DNA of 64,000 nt from contig SGPM01000001.1 in the NCBI GenBank assembly GCA_004802725.1, positions 310,001-374,000 of the forward strand, written 5' to 3'. The stretch's first letter is position 1. Each line of letters begins with the position of its first letter. This stretch comes from Antrodiella citrinella. Its lineage: Eukaryota > Basidiomycota > Agaricomycetes > Polyporales > Steccherinaceae. A program made the position numbers and the translations under genes. Positions 46,370 to 57,425 of the stretch are shown here, in pieces. The notes beneath the pieces are model-generated. The model saw nothing but the letters and a program-made list of their open reading frames with translations, had not been told where the DNA came from and ran no database searches.

Positions 46370-48924
46370 ATGGAGTTCATCCAGATGGCCGACCTTGACG
46401 ACACTGAGAATGACAGTACATCCTTGCCGCTCAACCGCCTCCATCCGACTGTCAATTTTCTACCTCCTCAGCTCGATGACGTTCCCCTTCCCCGGGATCA
46501 CGATGATTCTGATCTAGACATATACCGCGGAGAGCCCCCGTCTCCTCCCAGGACACCACGTCCTGAGTCCGTGTCCTCCGACTCTTCCTCTTCCTCCAGC
46601 GCGAGCTCTAGCTCATTCGCTTTCGGAGGACGTCTTGGAGCCATCTCGCAGCTCGTTGAGCATGCAATCTCCCATTGGGCCCGAGCATGGGCTTCTTCCT
46701 CTTCCCTGACTTCCTCCTCTTCGTCATCTTCAACTTCTAGTAACTCCATCATGACCAGAGCACGATCCAGAGCCTCTCGCAGGCGAAGACGGTCCAGTGT
46801 CGCGGACCTCCATAATGCGAAATCGGAGAGAGAAGTGGTGGCTCGTATTCGTGCTCGTGAGCAGGCCAGAGCAATCCCCCGAGAGTTTGCCTTGTATTCG
46901 CCGCCCGGGGAGGGGCCTTCTAAGACGAGACCTACACTCTTGCCCTTGGGCTCAGAAGAACAGGACGGCGTGCTCCGGACCGACTCGCTACCTCTGGTCA
47001 TCTCGAGGCTGAGTGTCGCCTTGAAGGACACCTTCAAGTGTCGTCGGGCACGCGAAGGAGCACAGTCAGAACCTAGTTCAATGGAACAAAGTGCTGAGTC
47101 GACTCCCGCCTTTCACTACTCACCACCACAATTCCCTAACGACCCCGTCACGATGCCAGTCCCCGTTTCTCAGCTGTCTGCGTCGATTGATCCACTGCGT
47201 CGTAGAGCTAGGAAAGGGAAGCGGAGGGCTGGAAAAGCGGGCACCTCAATACCCGGGATTGTGCCGGATCGTGATATGGACAGAGCATGGTGGCTTGACC
47301 TGTCAAGCCCTACCCCGCAGGACATGCGTGCCATCGGAAAGGTGCGCGCCCTCAGGCCGAATCTGAATCTTGATCTCCCAGGCTCATGCTTTTTCAGCTG
47401 CTTCAAATCCACCCGTTGACGTTGGAAGACATCCTAACACAAGATCCTCGAGAAAAATTTGAACTTTTTCCTAGCTTGGGTTACTACTTTATCGCTTTCC
47501 GGACCATAGAAAGTAAGAAGACGAGGGAAAGGCGGCGTCTTCGGATGTTCGGAAACGATGCGCAACGACTTGAAGCGTTGGACGAAGGCATTGTTGGTAT
47601 CGTCAATGTGTATCTGGTCGTTTTCCGCGAGGGTGTATGCTCTGTGAGTTTCCGTTTCACTTCATTCAATTGCATCATGCTCATGTCTACAACCAGTTCC
47701 ATTTTGCGGACATATCGGGTATGTTGTCTATCTTTGATGCGTCCTTGTACGTGGGGTCTGATGAGATTCACAGATCACATCGACACTGTCAGGAACAGAG
47801 TGCAGAAGCTAGATGATCCCGCCACCATGTCTCCGGGTCAGTGCTCGTTTCTCGATGTGCTAATTACGTCAACTCAACTTCGTCGCGTCGCAGACTGGAT
47901 CGCACACGGTATCATGGATTCTATCGTTGACTCTTTCTTCCCTTTCTTGGAAGATATTGAGAAGGAGGTTGCTGCGATAGAGTCTCTCGTGTTCACCACC
48001 AACATTACAGGCTCCTTTCCGGAGGTGCCTTCTCTCTCGGAGAGCTCGTCTAGCGTCACTGTTGTCATGCCCACGTCGAAGTCGCAGAAGTCTCTTCTCA
48101 TGAGTCCTCTCAAGATCAAACAGGAAGACACGATACATAGCGCAGGCGCAAAGACCCATTTCTCTTTACCTCAACGGCCTAGGCACACCTGGCGACTCAT
48201 TGGAAGTTACTTTCGTGGTTTGAGGGATATGGTCCAGTCTCGATTCGCTCGACCTCCGGCGTCTGCTCCGAGTAAGACGAACACGACTGTTCGTCGAATG
48301 GCGAGGACGAGGAGGCTTGTCACGTCTTTGACGCGGGTTCTAGCTGCGAAGTCGGAGGTTGTGACGCAGTTGAAGAAGAGACTATTAAAGACGGGGGAAT
48401 CGGGATTGGGTGAGGGTATGGGTGACGAACAGGACGTGTTCATATACATGGGTGATGTTCAAGGTATGTGCTATTGTCGAAACTCAACTGTGTTCAATGA
48501 CGTTTACACCGGGTCGTCAGATCACATCCTGACTCTCCAGCAAGCGTTGGCACATTACGAACGCATGCTGAGCCAATCACATCCTACTTACCTCAGTGAG
48601 TTGAGGCTGGCCGTTTCCAAAACAAAGTCGGGTGCAGACAAGGCTATTGTGTTCCTCTCGGTCATCAGCATGGGTGTCCTTTGTGTCCAAACTATCATTG
48701 GTACGCAAATTGTTTGTATCTGGCAGGGTCTAAGACTGATTCAATTACGAACAGGTTTAAACTCTATGAACGTCCACATTCCGGGCAACCGCATCCCTGG
48801 CGGATCCTACCGCGTGTTCATCATTGTAGTGGCTCTTTCCGTCATCATCACTATCATTTACGGGGCTATTGTTCGGATGTGGTGGATGCAGGCCAAGAGA
48901 AAACGTGTAGGGCGACAGCTCTGA
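46370..48924 (+). CDS. CorA-type divalent-metal transporter
   Basis: Magnesium or related metal channel of the Alr1/Mnr2 branch. Exons: 46370-47341, 47398-47643, 47697-47718, 47774-48463, 48521-48700, 48755-48924; 759 residues. A disordered Ser/Arg-rich N-terminus of about 270 residues precedes the CorA cytosolic domain (LLQIHPLTLEDILTQDPREK, LGYYFIAFRTIES, IVNVYLVVFREGVCSFHFAD). The long stalk helix and two membrane helices lie at the end: KAIVFLSVISMGVLCVQTII and YRVFIIVVALSVIITIIYGA. The usual GMN signature at the end of the first helix appears here as SMN (GLNSMNVHIPGN). Basic residues close the protein, as expected for the positive ring at the pore mouth. Whether it sits in the plasma or vacuolar membrane is not visible. 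Confidence 0.9.
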
Positions 48925-49272
48925 GGACCTATTCGTGCACTTCACGTCCCTTGATTATTCCTTTCTGCGTCCACGTTATGACATACCCGTATGCTACGCT
49001 ACGCTACCTTCGTTTTGGACGGTATTATCATTATTCCTTGCATTCAAACGTACTACATGACAGTTCGCGAGTCGCTGTGGTCAAAGTCGTAGCGAGGTAA
49101 GAATACATAGAAAAAGGTATCCCACACGGAGGTATGTAAATAAGGGTATGTACAAAGTCATAAAGAAACCACCTGTCTGAAATATTTTACAGGCTGCATT
49201 ATGCTCCTTAAACATCAACGTGGCGGGGGTGCGACGACATAACTAAAATCGTGAAATGGAGGATGAAAATGT
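48925..49272. other. Convergent 3' intergenic region
   Basis: Presumed 3' UTRs of the CorA gene (+) and the coiled-coil gene (-). A short GCTAC tandem lies near 48992-49006. Confidence 0.4.
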
Positions 49273-50891
49273 TCAGACATCGTGGTGGTCTCTCTTCTTG
49301 TCGCAGAGCTGCACGACGCGTCGAGTCTCTTCCAACACGGTGATCACTGTAACGAGTGTCAACAATGCATCGTTGGCTGTGATAGCTCACGTACCTGTCT
49401 TGTGGTACTCAGATTCCTTGTATTCCATCCTCTCCAACATATGGAGCAGCTTGTACTCCTGATCTCGTAAAGCAGAGTCGTCCCTACGGAGGGACTCCGT
49501 CTCGTGGCGTATCGTCTCCTCCGCAGCATTCACTCTGTCGAAGATGTTCCTCATTTCGTGTACTTCGTCATAATATGCGGCGCGAACATCGTCCAGCTCT
49601 TTCGCTGTTGTAACAAGAATACCCAGTGAGCATGCAACTGAGGAGTTAAGAAGGCGCATCTGCTTACCAGCGATCTCCGCCTCCTTCGTCACCTCCTCAA
49701 ATTTGGCCATTTGGTCCATCCAGTCCTTATCCATAGCCCACGAGACCGACTTGGTCTGGCTGATTATGCTCAACCTGCTCATGCTCCCGCTCTTCTTCAG
49801 ACTGCTTCGCCTCCTCGGGAGCGTAGGTCTGGGCCTTTCCTGACCGGGCTCGCCACCAAACTCGTGGATGGTCTCAAGAGCGAAACCCGTTTGATTGGAA
49901 TTGGGTGTGTGCGCTATGGGAGGCGTGGAGAGCGGGTCATCATCAGCATAGAGGTCGTCGTCATCGTGCCTCTGATCATGTACAGGTGAAGGAGAACGGT
50001 CGACAACAGGGATATCGACATCCTGTCCTTCATCGTCGTCGTAGTGCTCGTGAGGAGGACGATGCGGGATCGGAACGGGGTCCGGTGATTGAAGGTTGGC
50101 ACGGCCAGGATGCTCTGTACGTAGTCCATGCGCCAGCGATGCGTGTCTGCTCGGGTCGGGGGTCGGTACGTAAGGCGGTGTCCTGCTGGAGCTCTGCTGC
50201 CTCGCTGCGGGGACGTTACGTGAAACGCTCCGCGACCTTGTGGGGACGGGCAGAGGCGGGGGACTCGTTTCTGACCTCGCCTGCTTCTGGGGTTGGGCTC
50301 GCGGACCACTCTGGGGTTGACGGGATGTTGAACCGAGCTGCGAGGCGGACGGACGTCTGGCTATCCGTTCGGAGACACCCTTCGCGGTCGTGCGCGAACC
50401 TGAGTGCGTGCGTCGGGTTTGCGATTGGGCTGTCTGCGGCAAGAGCGGTCCACATTTGTCGCAGCAATACGGCGTAGTCCTTGTCATGACCTCTTCCGCC
50501 TGCATGACCTCTGGGCCCTGGGCCCTGAACCACCTCTCCATCTCCTTCATCCTGAAATCCGGGGGTGCATGTACAGTGAAGAACATGACTCTGGACGTGT
50601 TCTTATCGCGTATGCTCGCGCCGCGAGAGAGTCGCTGGCACTTCCGTATCATCCTGTCCTTGAGATGCCTGATCTCCATGATGCCGTCCCAGGAGGCGGC
50701 TTTGTCCTTGGCGAGTTCGAGGATCTCTGCGCGGAGAAGGTGTGCGTAGATCATCGCGGTTCGGGGCGGAAGTAAAACCTGGGATGGATATTAGTTGCAG
50801 TTGGCAACATCGTGCAGAAAAAGACCGACTCTGAGTTCGTTGGGGGTATCTGTACATTGGAGATATCGCCAGCCAGTCTTGGAGAAGCCAT
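49273..50891 (-). CDS. Coiled-coil protein of unknown function
   Basis: Exons: 50826-50891, 49668-50778, 49395-49604, 49273-49346; 486 residues. The N-terminal 120 residues look folded and helical (AMIYAHLLRAEILELAKDK, SWDGIMEIRHLKDRMIRKCQ, VMFFTVHAPPDFRMKEMERW) with a CCDKCG cysteine cluster. A disordered Arg/Ser/Pro-rich middle of about 210 residues follows. The C-terminus is a long coiled coil, from DQMAKFEEVTKEAEIAAKEL through ETIRHETESLRRDDSALRDQ to ERMEYKESEYHKT, ending in a short basic tail. I do not recognise the family. The layout resembles centrosomal, kinetochore or septin-associated adaptors, but nothing specific supports that. Confidence 0.7.
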
Positions 50892-51390
50892 CTGAAGGCT
50901 CGAGTTGGCCTCTGACGGGACTCTGCTGAAAATAGTTTAGCTGCTGCTTTGAAGCATGTTTGGACGATTGCATGGTCGTCGTAAGACCAGCCTTTCCCTG
51001 ACTGTGGGATGTGCCAGGGAGGAGGAGGTCGAGAGATGGTGAGGGTTTGTGATCGACCTTGCACTTTCAGGCGGTATAAAATGTGAGTCAACAAGCGAGC
51101 CACGAGACATCAACAGGCTGCAGCAAGCACTCCTGGTTATTGTACCTCGAGACGTGGAATTTACGAGCACGATTGTCAAAGGATACTGAACACGACGGCC
51201 TCTGGTATGTCAATGCCATGAAACCAAGTACATCCATGGATTTACTTGCCAGAGGCAGGGACCGGCTATGTAGACACCGAATGACCCGATCGGGCAATGT
51301 AGAACCTCCAGCGGTGGCGCTCCTCGACTCGACCTTGACCTTGACCATTCTCCAAGGGGAGGTCTCCTCCTCCTCAGCCAGCTCCTTCTC
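50892..51390. other. Divergent promoter region, coiled-coil gene / pex16
   Basis: About 500 bases between two starts. Open frames exist on the minus strand (to 51103 and to 51594) but have no splice support and no domain. No gene seen. Confidence 0.4.
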
Positions 51391-52766
51391 ATGTCTGCAG
51401 TTCTCGCACACTACGAATCCTTCTTGGTCAATAATGTTTCCGCCATATCCACCCTCGAGTCCTCTCTGAGATCCATCACTTGGATCCTCCCAGGCAGGTT
51501 CAAGGATGCTGAACTGGCATCCGAGGCTCGTATGTCCATTCTTTCCCTCAGGCACGCGTATCATGTAGCTGACAGCATCATCTAGTATCTGCACTGCTCA
51601 ACTCGATGAGCATGTATCACGACACTCTTCTTTCCAAGTTCGTGCACTCGCACCCCAAGTACCGTCCCCTCATTCCTTCAACCCTGCATTCCCGCTACAC
51701 TCGGGCTTGGTCGGACAAGAGCCGTCTCTACAAATGGATCGCCAGGTCTCTCGAGCTCGTACGGTACCTTGAGCTTCTGGTTGAGATGGGTCTGAGGCGG
51801 AAAGTGTCTGTCAAGGCGCGGTGGAGGAGTGTTGTCTTCATTGAGATTATCAAGTACGGTCTCTCCCTTCTGTACTCGTGCTGAGGACTCATTCCCTATA
51901 TCGCATATTCTAGAGCGGTCTTGCGACTTATTCTGCTTAAGATCACCAAGAGACCTTTGATATCTCCGCTTATCCCAGAGCGTGAGTTTGACCCTGCTGC
52001 TCTACCAGAGCTCTCAGACGACGCTTCGTCTCCAACTTTGGCGCCATCTTCTCCGCCGTCTTCGCTGCCTTCGACTCCGGAACACTTCAAGAACAACCAT
52101 ATTCCTTTGCCCCCCCACTCTCTCCTTACGCCTCCCCCTCCCAACCACTCTCCACAACCTGTTGAGGACTATCTTCTTCCCAAAGCTCTGACGACCGCGT
52201 CAGTGAAGACGCCGACATCCTTGGTCAGAACCATGACATCCTCCAGAGATTGGACTGCTGAGATTCTCTTCACACTGCGTCCCCTCGTTTACGGTAAATA
52301 CTCACAGTCATGTGTGCGTGTGTGCTTGATCTGACTTCCCAGTAGCTGCTATGCTTGCTTCCGATCGCAAATCCAACCGTCCATTGCTGACGGCCCTGGC
52401 ATTCGAATTTCTATCAAGAAACCTCCGAAGGGTTCCTTCATCTTCTAGCTCTTTGGAACGTTCAGAGTATGCGAAGCGGGACAGGGACATTGTATGGTAC
52501 CTTTTGAGAGGTTCGATTTGGCAGGAGTGGACTCGGTACGGATATCAATTTATACTCGCTCTTTGTGGCGTTCTTCTGATGTACGATGCACAGTCCGAAA
52601 GTGGAGGCTTTCGTTGATAGCACATCTCGCACACCCTTGGTGGGTTTGCTAGGCGCGCTGGTGAAGGATTGGATTCCATTGATCGACGAGTATTATTATT
52701 GTACGTCTTCGCATTGATCTTCCTGGGTCAGATGTTCACCTCATACCTCTAGATACTGCTCCTTAG
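51391..52766 (+). CDS. pex16: Peroxisomal membrane protein Pex16
   Basis: Peroxin needed for membrane-protein insertion and peroxisome formation from the ER, working with Pex3 and Pex19. Exons: 51391-51529, 51586-51853, 51914-52293, 52343-52535, 52594-52700, 52753-52766; 366 residues. Family stretches are LAHYESFLVNNVSAISTLES, WILPGRFKDAELASEAL, SMYHDTLLSKFV, KWIARSLELVRYLELLVEMG, KARWRSVVFIEIIKAVLRL, LTALAFEFLSRNLRR, RDRDIVWYLLRGSIWQEWTR and LLGALVKDWIPLIDEYYYYT. A Pro/Ser-rich linker of about 60 residues lies in the middle. The end comes from a 14-base last exon, which restores the YYYYT tail. It is written without a typical PTS1, as expected for a membrane peroxin. Confidence 0.93.
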
Positions 52767-53344
52767 TGTGGGCTCTTTGATATAGACTCCCTCGTCATTT
52801 CTCGCTTGCTGTCATTTTGATCCCTTGTATTATTTATGCATATCCGGATTACACTTTCGACAGTCATATCCGAAGCATGATGATGTCCTACGCATCCCAC
52901 ACTGTGAGTCTCGACCGAATGTACAGATTGCTCGCCAGCAAACTCCGTCTGGCCATTCTGGCCGTGTGTCCCAATTCCAGCGGCCCGTACTTTCCACACT
53001 ATTCTTCCATGCTCACAAGTTGATTGACCTAGCTCAAGTTCCAGATGTTCGACGTCACGCCTTGCAAGCATTTCTATTCGAAGGCGATGACCCATGCCAG
53101 AAAATGGGGTATTTGGCATTCAAGGGAACGCTTGGCTAAGTTTCGCCACACCTGCTCCCTCCAATGATATCCGTGCGGCCCGGAATTCCATCAGGATGCA
53201 TTAAAGCAGATTCCCGAAGCAACACCCAGCTGCAGAAGTGTCCCTGTGTCCCTGCCTCTACCTCCGCCCGACATAAACACTACCCCGACGAAGTCAAGAG
53301 AACGACCCCGGCCCCACATCCTATCGATCACCTCGGAAATACCT
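52767..53344. other. Intergenic region between pex16 and the cupin gene
   Basis: Two plus-strand frames (52817-53023 and 52825-53139) overlap in different registers and show no domain. I treat the stretch as 3' UTR plus promoter. Confidence 0.35.
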
Positions 53345-54148
53345 ATGGCTCACTCTCAGGATGATTGGCAGAGCCCTGGAGTTCGCCGGATTGTGACCGC
53401 CCACGACCCGCGAGGTATTGCGGGGGTGAGAAGCGACGAAGTGTTAGAGACGCAGGTATTAGCGGCCTCTTCTGAAGCAATTCTTGCGTGCCGCTCACCC
53501 ATCTGGCATCCTCAGGGACATTCTCTCATGCAAGGCGTTCGAACGGGCACCATATGGGCTACGGATTCTGTTCCTACGAATGACAATAACTCCAAGTAGG
53601 TATTTTGTATTTCTTGGTCAGGTTTCTAGCCTTTTGACGACAACGCTTTGATTCCAGTGTCGATGGTGCTTCGAGAGTCCTGACTGGAGACCTTGGATTA
53701 ATCTCGACCGGTGGGACGCACTGTCTCGTCACAGAGATCGCACCAGGTGCCACCACGTTCTGGGTGAGTGAGTTACCGGCTCGGAGAATCACATGTGCCA
53801 TGTCCCGTGCTCGGTGCTTATTTGCTTGTTCCCTTCTAGCACAGGACCAGCTCGTTGGATCACAACATTCTGAGTATGTTTTCGTCTTGTCTACTACTAT
53901 CATCCGATCAGCGGGCTCACGAATAACCCCACACCCCGCATCTAGTTTCTGGAAAGGTGATTGCGATACTCGAAGACGGAACGGAGTACCTGATGGATAA
54001 ACCTGGTGATGTGCTCATTCAACGGGGAACCATGCATACATGGCACAACCCAGGACCAGAGTGGGCGAGGTACATCTCCGTCATCGTCGATGCGAATAGC
54101 GCAGTTGTCAAAGGGAAAGCACTGAGGGCGGAGATGCAAGCAGACTAG
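53345..54148 (+). CDS. Cupin-domain protein
   Basis: Exons: 53345-53455, 53516-53595, 53658-53763, 53840-53873, 53946-54148; 177 residues. One small beta-barrel cupin fills the second half: HRTSSLDHNILISGKVIAIL (motif 1, with the His-containing start), EDGTEYLMDKPGDVLIQRGT and MHTWHNPGPEWARYI (motif 2). The conserved His residues could hold a metal ion. Fungal single-domain cupins of this form are widespread and mostly unassigned; some act in aromatic or sugar breakdown. It lies 140 bases tail to tail with a short-chain dehydrogenase, but nothing proves a shared pathway. Confidence 0.86.
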
Positions 54149-54290
54149 GATCGGGGTCGATGACAAGAGTGGAACTTGGATGGAACATTTTGGTTATTTC
54201 ATGTACAAAACTCCAGCTCCTAGCTCGAAGTCGGCTCGCGATATGTGGGCATTTTGTGGATATTGTATTCCTTTTCAACGCTCATTCTCA

Positions 54291-55338
54291 TTATTGAAGA
54301 TTGACAAACAGCCCGCCATCAACCAACAACGATGCACCGGTGACGTACTTCGCTAGGTCACTAGCAAGGAACACGACAGGTCCTGCAATGTCATCGGGTA
54401 CTAAGGTAGATGTAAGTTACGTGTCCAGTAAGTGTTATTAGATACATACCGCCCAGTCTGCCAAGACACGTCCTTTTGACCATGCCTGCTCGTTTGTCAT
54501 CATCAGCGAGATCCTCTTTGTTGATATCAGTCGCGATTGTGCCAGGGAGAACGGCGTTGGCTCGGATGTTGTATTTGCCTAAGGCCACAGCACAACTTTG
54601 CATGAGAGATAGGATACCCGCCTTCGTGGGTGTGTAATGGCTGTTGACAATACCATTTCAGTGACAACAAAAAACCAAGGAGGTTGAACTTACACTTGGA
54701 ATTCACCGCCTACAAGAGCAGATATTGAAGCTACACCGATGATAGAACCACCTTGAGGGGTCTGGGCTTTCATCTGGTTCGCCACGGCTGCGAGGGCTGT
54801 CAAACGCGTCGCAAATAAGGCTTCGCGCATGGGACTCACCTTGAACAACATAGAAAGAACCGTCAAGGTTCACTTGACGCGTCCTTTCCCATGTTGCATG
54901 AGGCATAGTCAAGAACTCAGCGAAAGGACAGATACCAGCATTGCTGACGAGTACGTCTGGAAATATCCACGTCAGGACTTCTTCGACGCGTATACGATGG
55001 CACGAACCTATCCGCTGGAAAGCCGCGACTCCAACCTCAACAATCTGTGAACAAGGAGAGGGTTAAACGAGATACGTATGGCACGCAGACTTACTTACTT
55101 TTGCAGCGGTCGCCGGGTCGGCAATGTCTCCTGGTACGAAGGCGACCTTCGCCCCCGGGAAAGTAGATTCCACTTCGGCAGAAAGTGCAACCATCTCCTT
55201 CGTAGTCGCATCATCGCCAAGATAGTGCAGGACTAGACCTGTTGCTCCATGTCTTGCAGCTTCCACCGCGCATGCACGTCCGATACCACGGGATGCGCCA
55301 GTGATGCAGACGACCTTGTTCAACAAAAGCGACGACAT
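54291..55338 (-). CDS. Short-chain dehydrogenase/reductase
   Basis: NAD(P)-dependent oxidoreductase of the classical SDR type. Exons: 55099-55338, 55008-55044, 54840-54956, 54694-54796, 54450-54640, 54291-54400; 265 residues. The cofactor motif is [17 protein letters not shown], the structural motif VSNAG, the catalytic Ser lies in [13 protein letters not shown], and the catalytic Tyr/Lys in [23 protein letters not shown] and [13 protein letters not shown] complete the typical C-terminal half. The form is close to bacterial FabG and fungal sugar/polyol dehydrogenases (for example L-rhamnose or xylulose enzymes). Substrate cannot be told. It is divergent from the KARI-like gene. Confidence 0.92.
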
Positions 55339-55784
55339 TGGGATCAGTTTGGACTGAAATACGGAACCCCATTCACTGATGGTTATAAGTACATGATCAA
55401 GACGGTATCTCAGTATCACGTATTGCAGCTCCAAGTGTCCGTTGACCCAACGATGACCGGACCATTTGCCAACAGATACAGATGGAGGTAGTAGAAGAAG
55501 GTGTGTCGGACCGAACACGGACCGCGGGTAATATGGACGGTCTTCCGCCACGAAGGTGGGCCTTGACCTTCGCCAAAACGATACACTGTCCGTGACTTGT
55601 CAGAAGACTTCCACTTCAGATTACCCATACATACAGGCCATGGAAATGGGGTAACGGTCCTGGAGAGCCGGGGCGTGATGCATCCCATACCACACCTGAT
55701 CCAACTCTCGGTTGGAACGATGGTATATAACAAGTCGATGTCCGGTGGAAGTCGATTCACATTGATCATTTGCACTCATTAGCT
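55339..55784. other. Divergent promoter region, SDR / KARI-like gene
   Basis: About 450 bases between two starts. A TATATAAC sequence at about 55725 lies 60 bases before the KARI-like ATG and is a possible TATA box. No gene seen. Confidence 0.4.
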
Positions 55785-57207
55785 ATGCCTTCTGCAAAAA
55801 TGTGAGTGTCTATGATATTGCAATTTGCTGCTGTGTTTATTGAGGCTGACACGTCTTGCATTAGCTACTACGACTCCGACGCCGACCTCGGTCTGCTTAC
55901 TGACAAGAAGATTGTCTTCTTGGGGTAAGTGCTATCGGTATCGCTGCACAGTCGGTCCACTGACTTACTGTGGGTAGTTTCGGTAACCAAGGGGCCGCTC
56001 AGGCGCAGAACCTTCGAGATACTGGCATTCCCAACGACAGTATTCTCATCGCGAACAGAGAAGATGCATACGCCGAGGATGCAAAGTCCCGAGGGTTCCA
56101 CGTCGAGCACGACTTTTCTAATGCTGCACTCGTTGCAGATAGTGAGCAGCTTTTGTCTTATGTCTGTGATCGCGCTAATTAGTACACGCCGCCCAGTTCT
56201 CTTCCTTCTTGTTCCGGACCAGATTCAGCCCCGTGTCTTCAACGAAGCTTTCGCACCATCACTGAAGGCCGATGCTACCATTGTCATCGCTAGTGGCTAC
56301 AATGTCTTCTACAAACTCTTGAACTTCAAACCCACGCAAGATGTCGTTATGGTGGCTCCTCGGTACGCTCAACTATCCTCTAACGCGTTGCGCTCCGATC
56401 ATTGACAATCTCGTTTGTAGTATGATCGGCTCTTCAGTGCGGTCTCTGTACGAGAAGGGCAAGGGCTTCCCGTGCTTTATCTCAGCTGAACAGGACGGCA
56501 CTGGTAAAGCGCTTCAGACATCCATCGCTCTCGCACGCAGCATTGGTGCCACCAAGGCTGGCGCGATCTCCTCCTCCGCGCGGGAAGAGACCGCAATGGA
56601 CCTCTTCGCTGAACAGGCATTGTGGCCCAATATCATCATGCTATTCAAGTTAGTGTTTGTCCCAGACGTTGCAACTAATTACTCATCGCGAATTTTCAGC
56701 CAAGCCTTCGAAGTGCTCCAGGAGGCAGGATGCTCGGACGAGGCTCTCTGCTATGAAATGTGTGTGATTATCCAATTTCCAATGTGGTACACCCCTCCTG
56801 ATCGAGAATATTATCAAGGTGGATGTCAAAAGAGCCTGCTGAGATTTTCGAGAGGGCTGCGGAGGAGGGGTTCATCACTCAACTCAAGCATCACTCCACC
56901 GTTTCGCAATTCGGCCAGTTGAACGGTGCACTTCAGCTCGACGGAACTGCCATTCGGGAACACTTCAAGCATATCCTTCATAATCAAGTATGCTCTGTAT
57001 CGTCTTCACGTCTGCATGTTGATGACGTGGACTTCATCTTCGCAGGTTCTCAATGGCAAGTTCTGTGGTGAGTTTAGCAAGATCGAGGCGGATCTTGAGA
57101 AGGAGGGTGACGCCAACCCGTTGAATGTCTTGTACAAGAAGCATGGTGCCTCCGAGCTTGGACAAGCTGAGGCGCGTGTCAGGTCGAGATTGGCTGGTCT
57201 TCTATAG
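55785..57207 (+). CDS. Ketol-acid reductoisomerase-like protein
   Basis: Exons: 55785-55801, 55865-55924, 55978-56141, 56197-56362, 56421-56648, 56700-56759, 56819-56987, 57046-57207; 341 residues, the length of bacterial class I KARI (IlvC). The Rossmann motif is IVFLGFGNQGAAQAQNLRD, followed by ILFLLVPDQIQPRVF. KARI joins the second and third steps of valine/isoleucine synthesis. Fungal Ilv5 has a mitochondrial presequence; this protein has none (starts MPSAKIYYDSD). The C-terminal knotted domain is recognisable by EETAMDLFAEQ (metal-binding Asp and Glu kept). However, the usual GPGH after the APK segment reads APRMIGSSVR, and the second metal-site glutamate pair is not intact (YEMWMSKE). 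It may be a relative with another reaction rather than the Ilv5 enzyme. Confidence 0.8.
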
Positions 57208-57425
57208 ATTTTACCTACTATCGTTACTTAGAAATTTCATTGTACGCCTCAAATCAAGGATCCAAGACTCAAATTCATTATTATCTTCACCTCGCTGTAT
57301 GTGACGTCGAGCGTGACGGGTCACATGTGTCACAGTAACATATTGTGATATTTCGGTGTGACTCTGTGCATTGTCCTCCTAAAAACATATTGCACTCTAC
57401 TTTACATATCCTTTGTACATCCATT

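Noticed and set aside
53345..57207. Cupin, SDR and KARI-like genes as a metabolic cluster
   Set aside because: They are adjacent, but orientation is mixed and no shared substrate is visible; adjacency alone is weak evidence.
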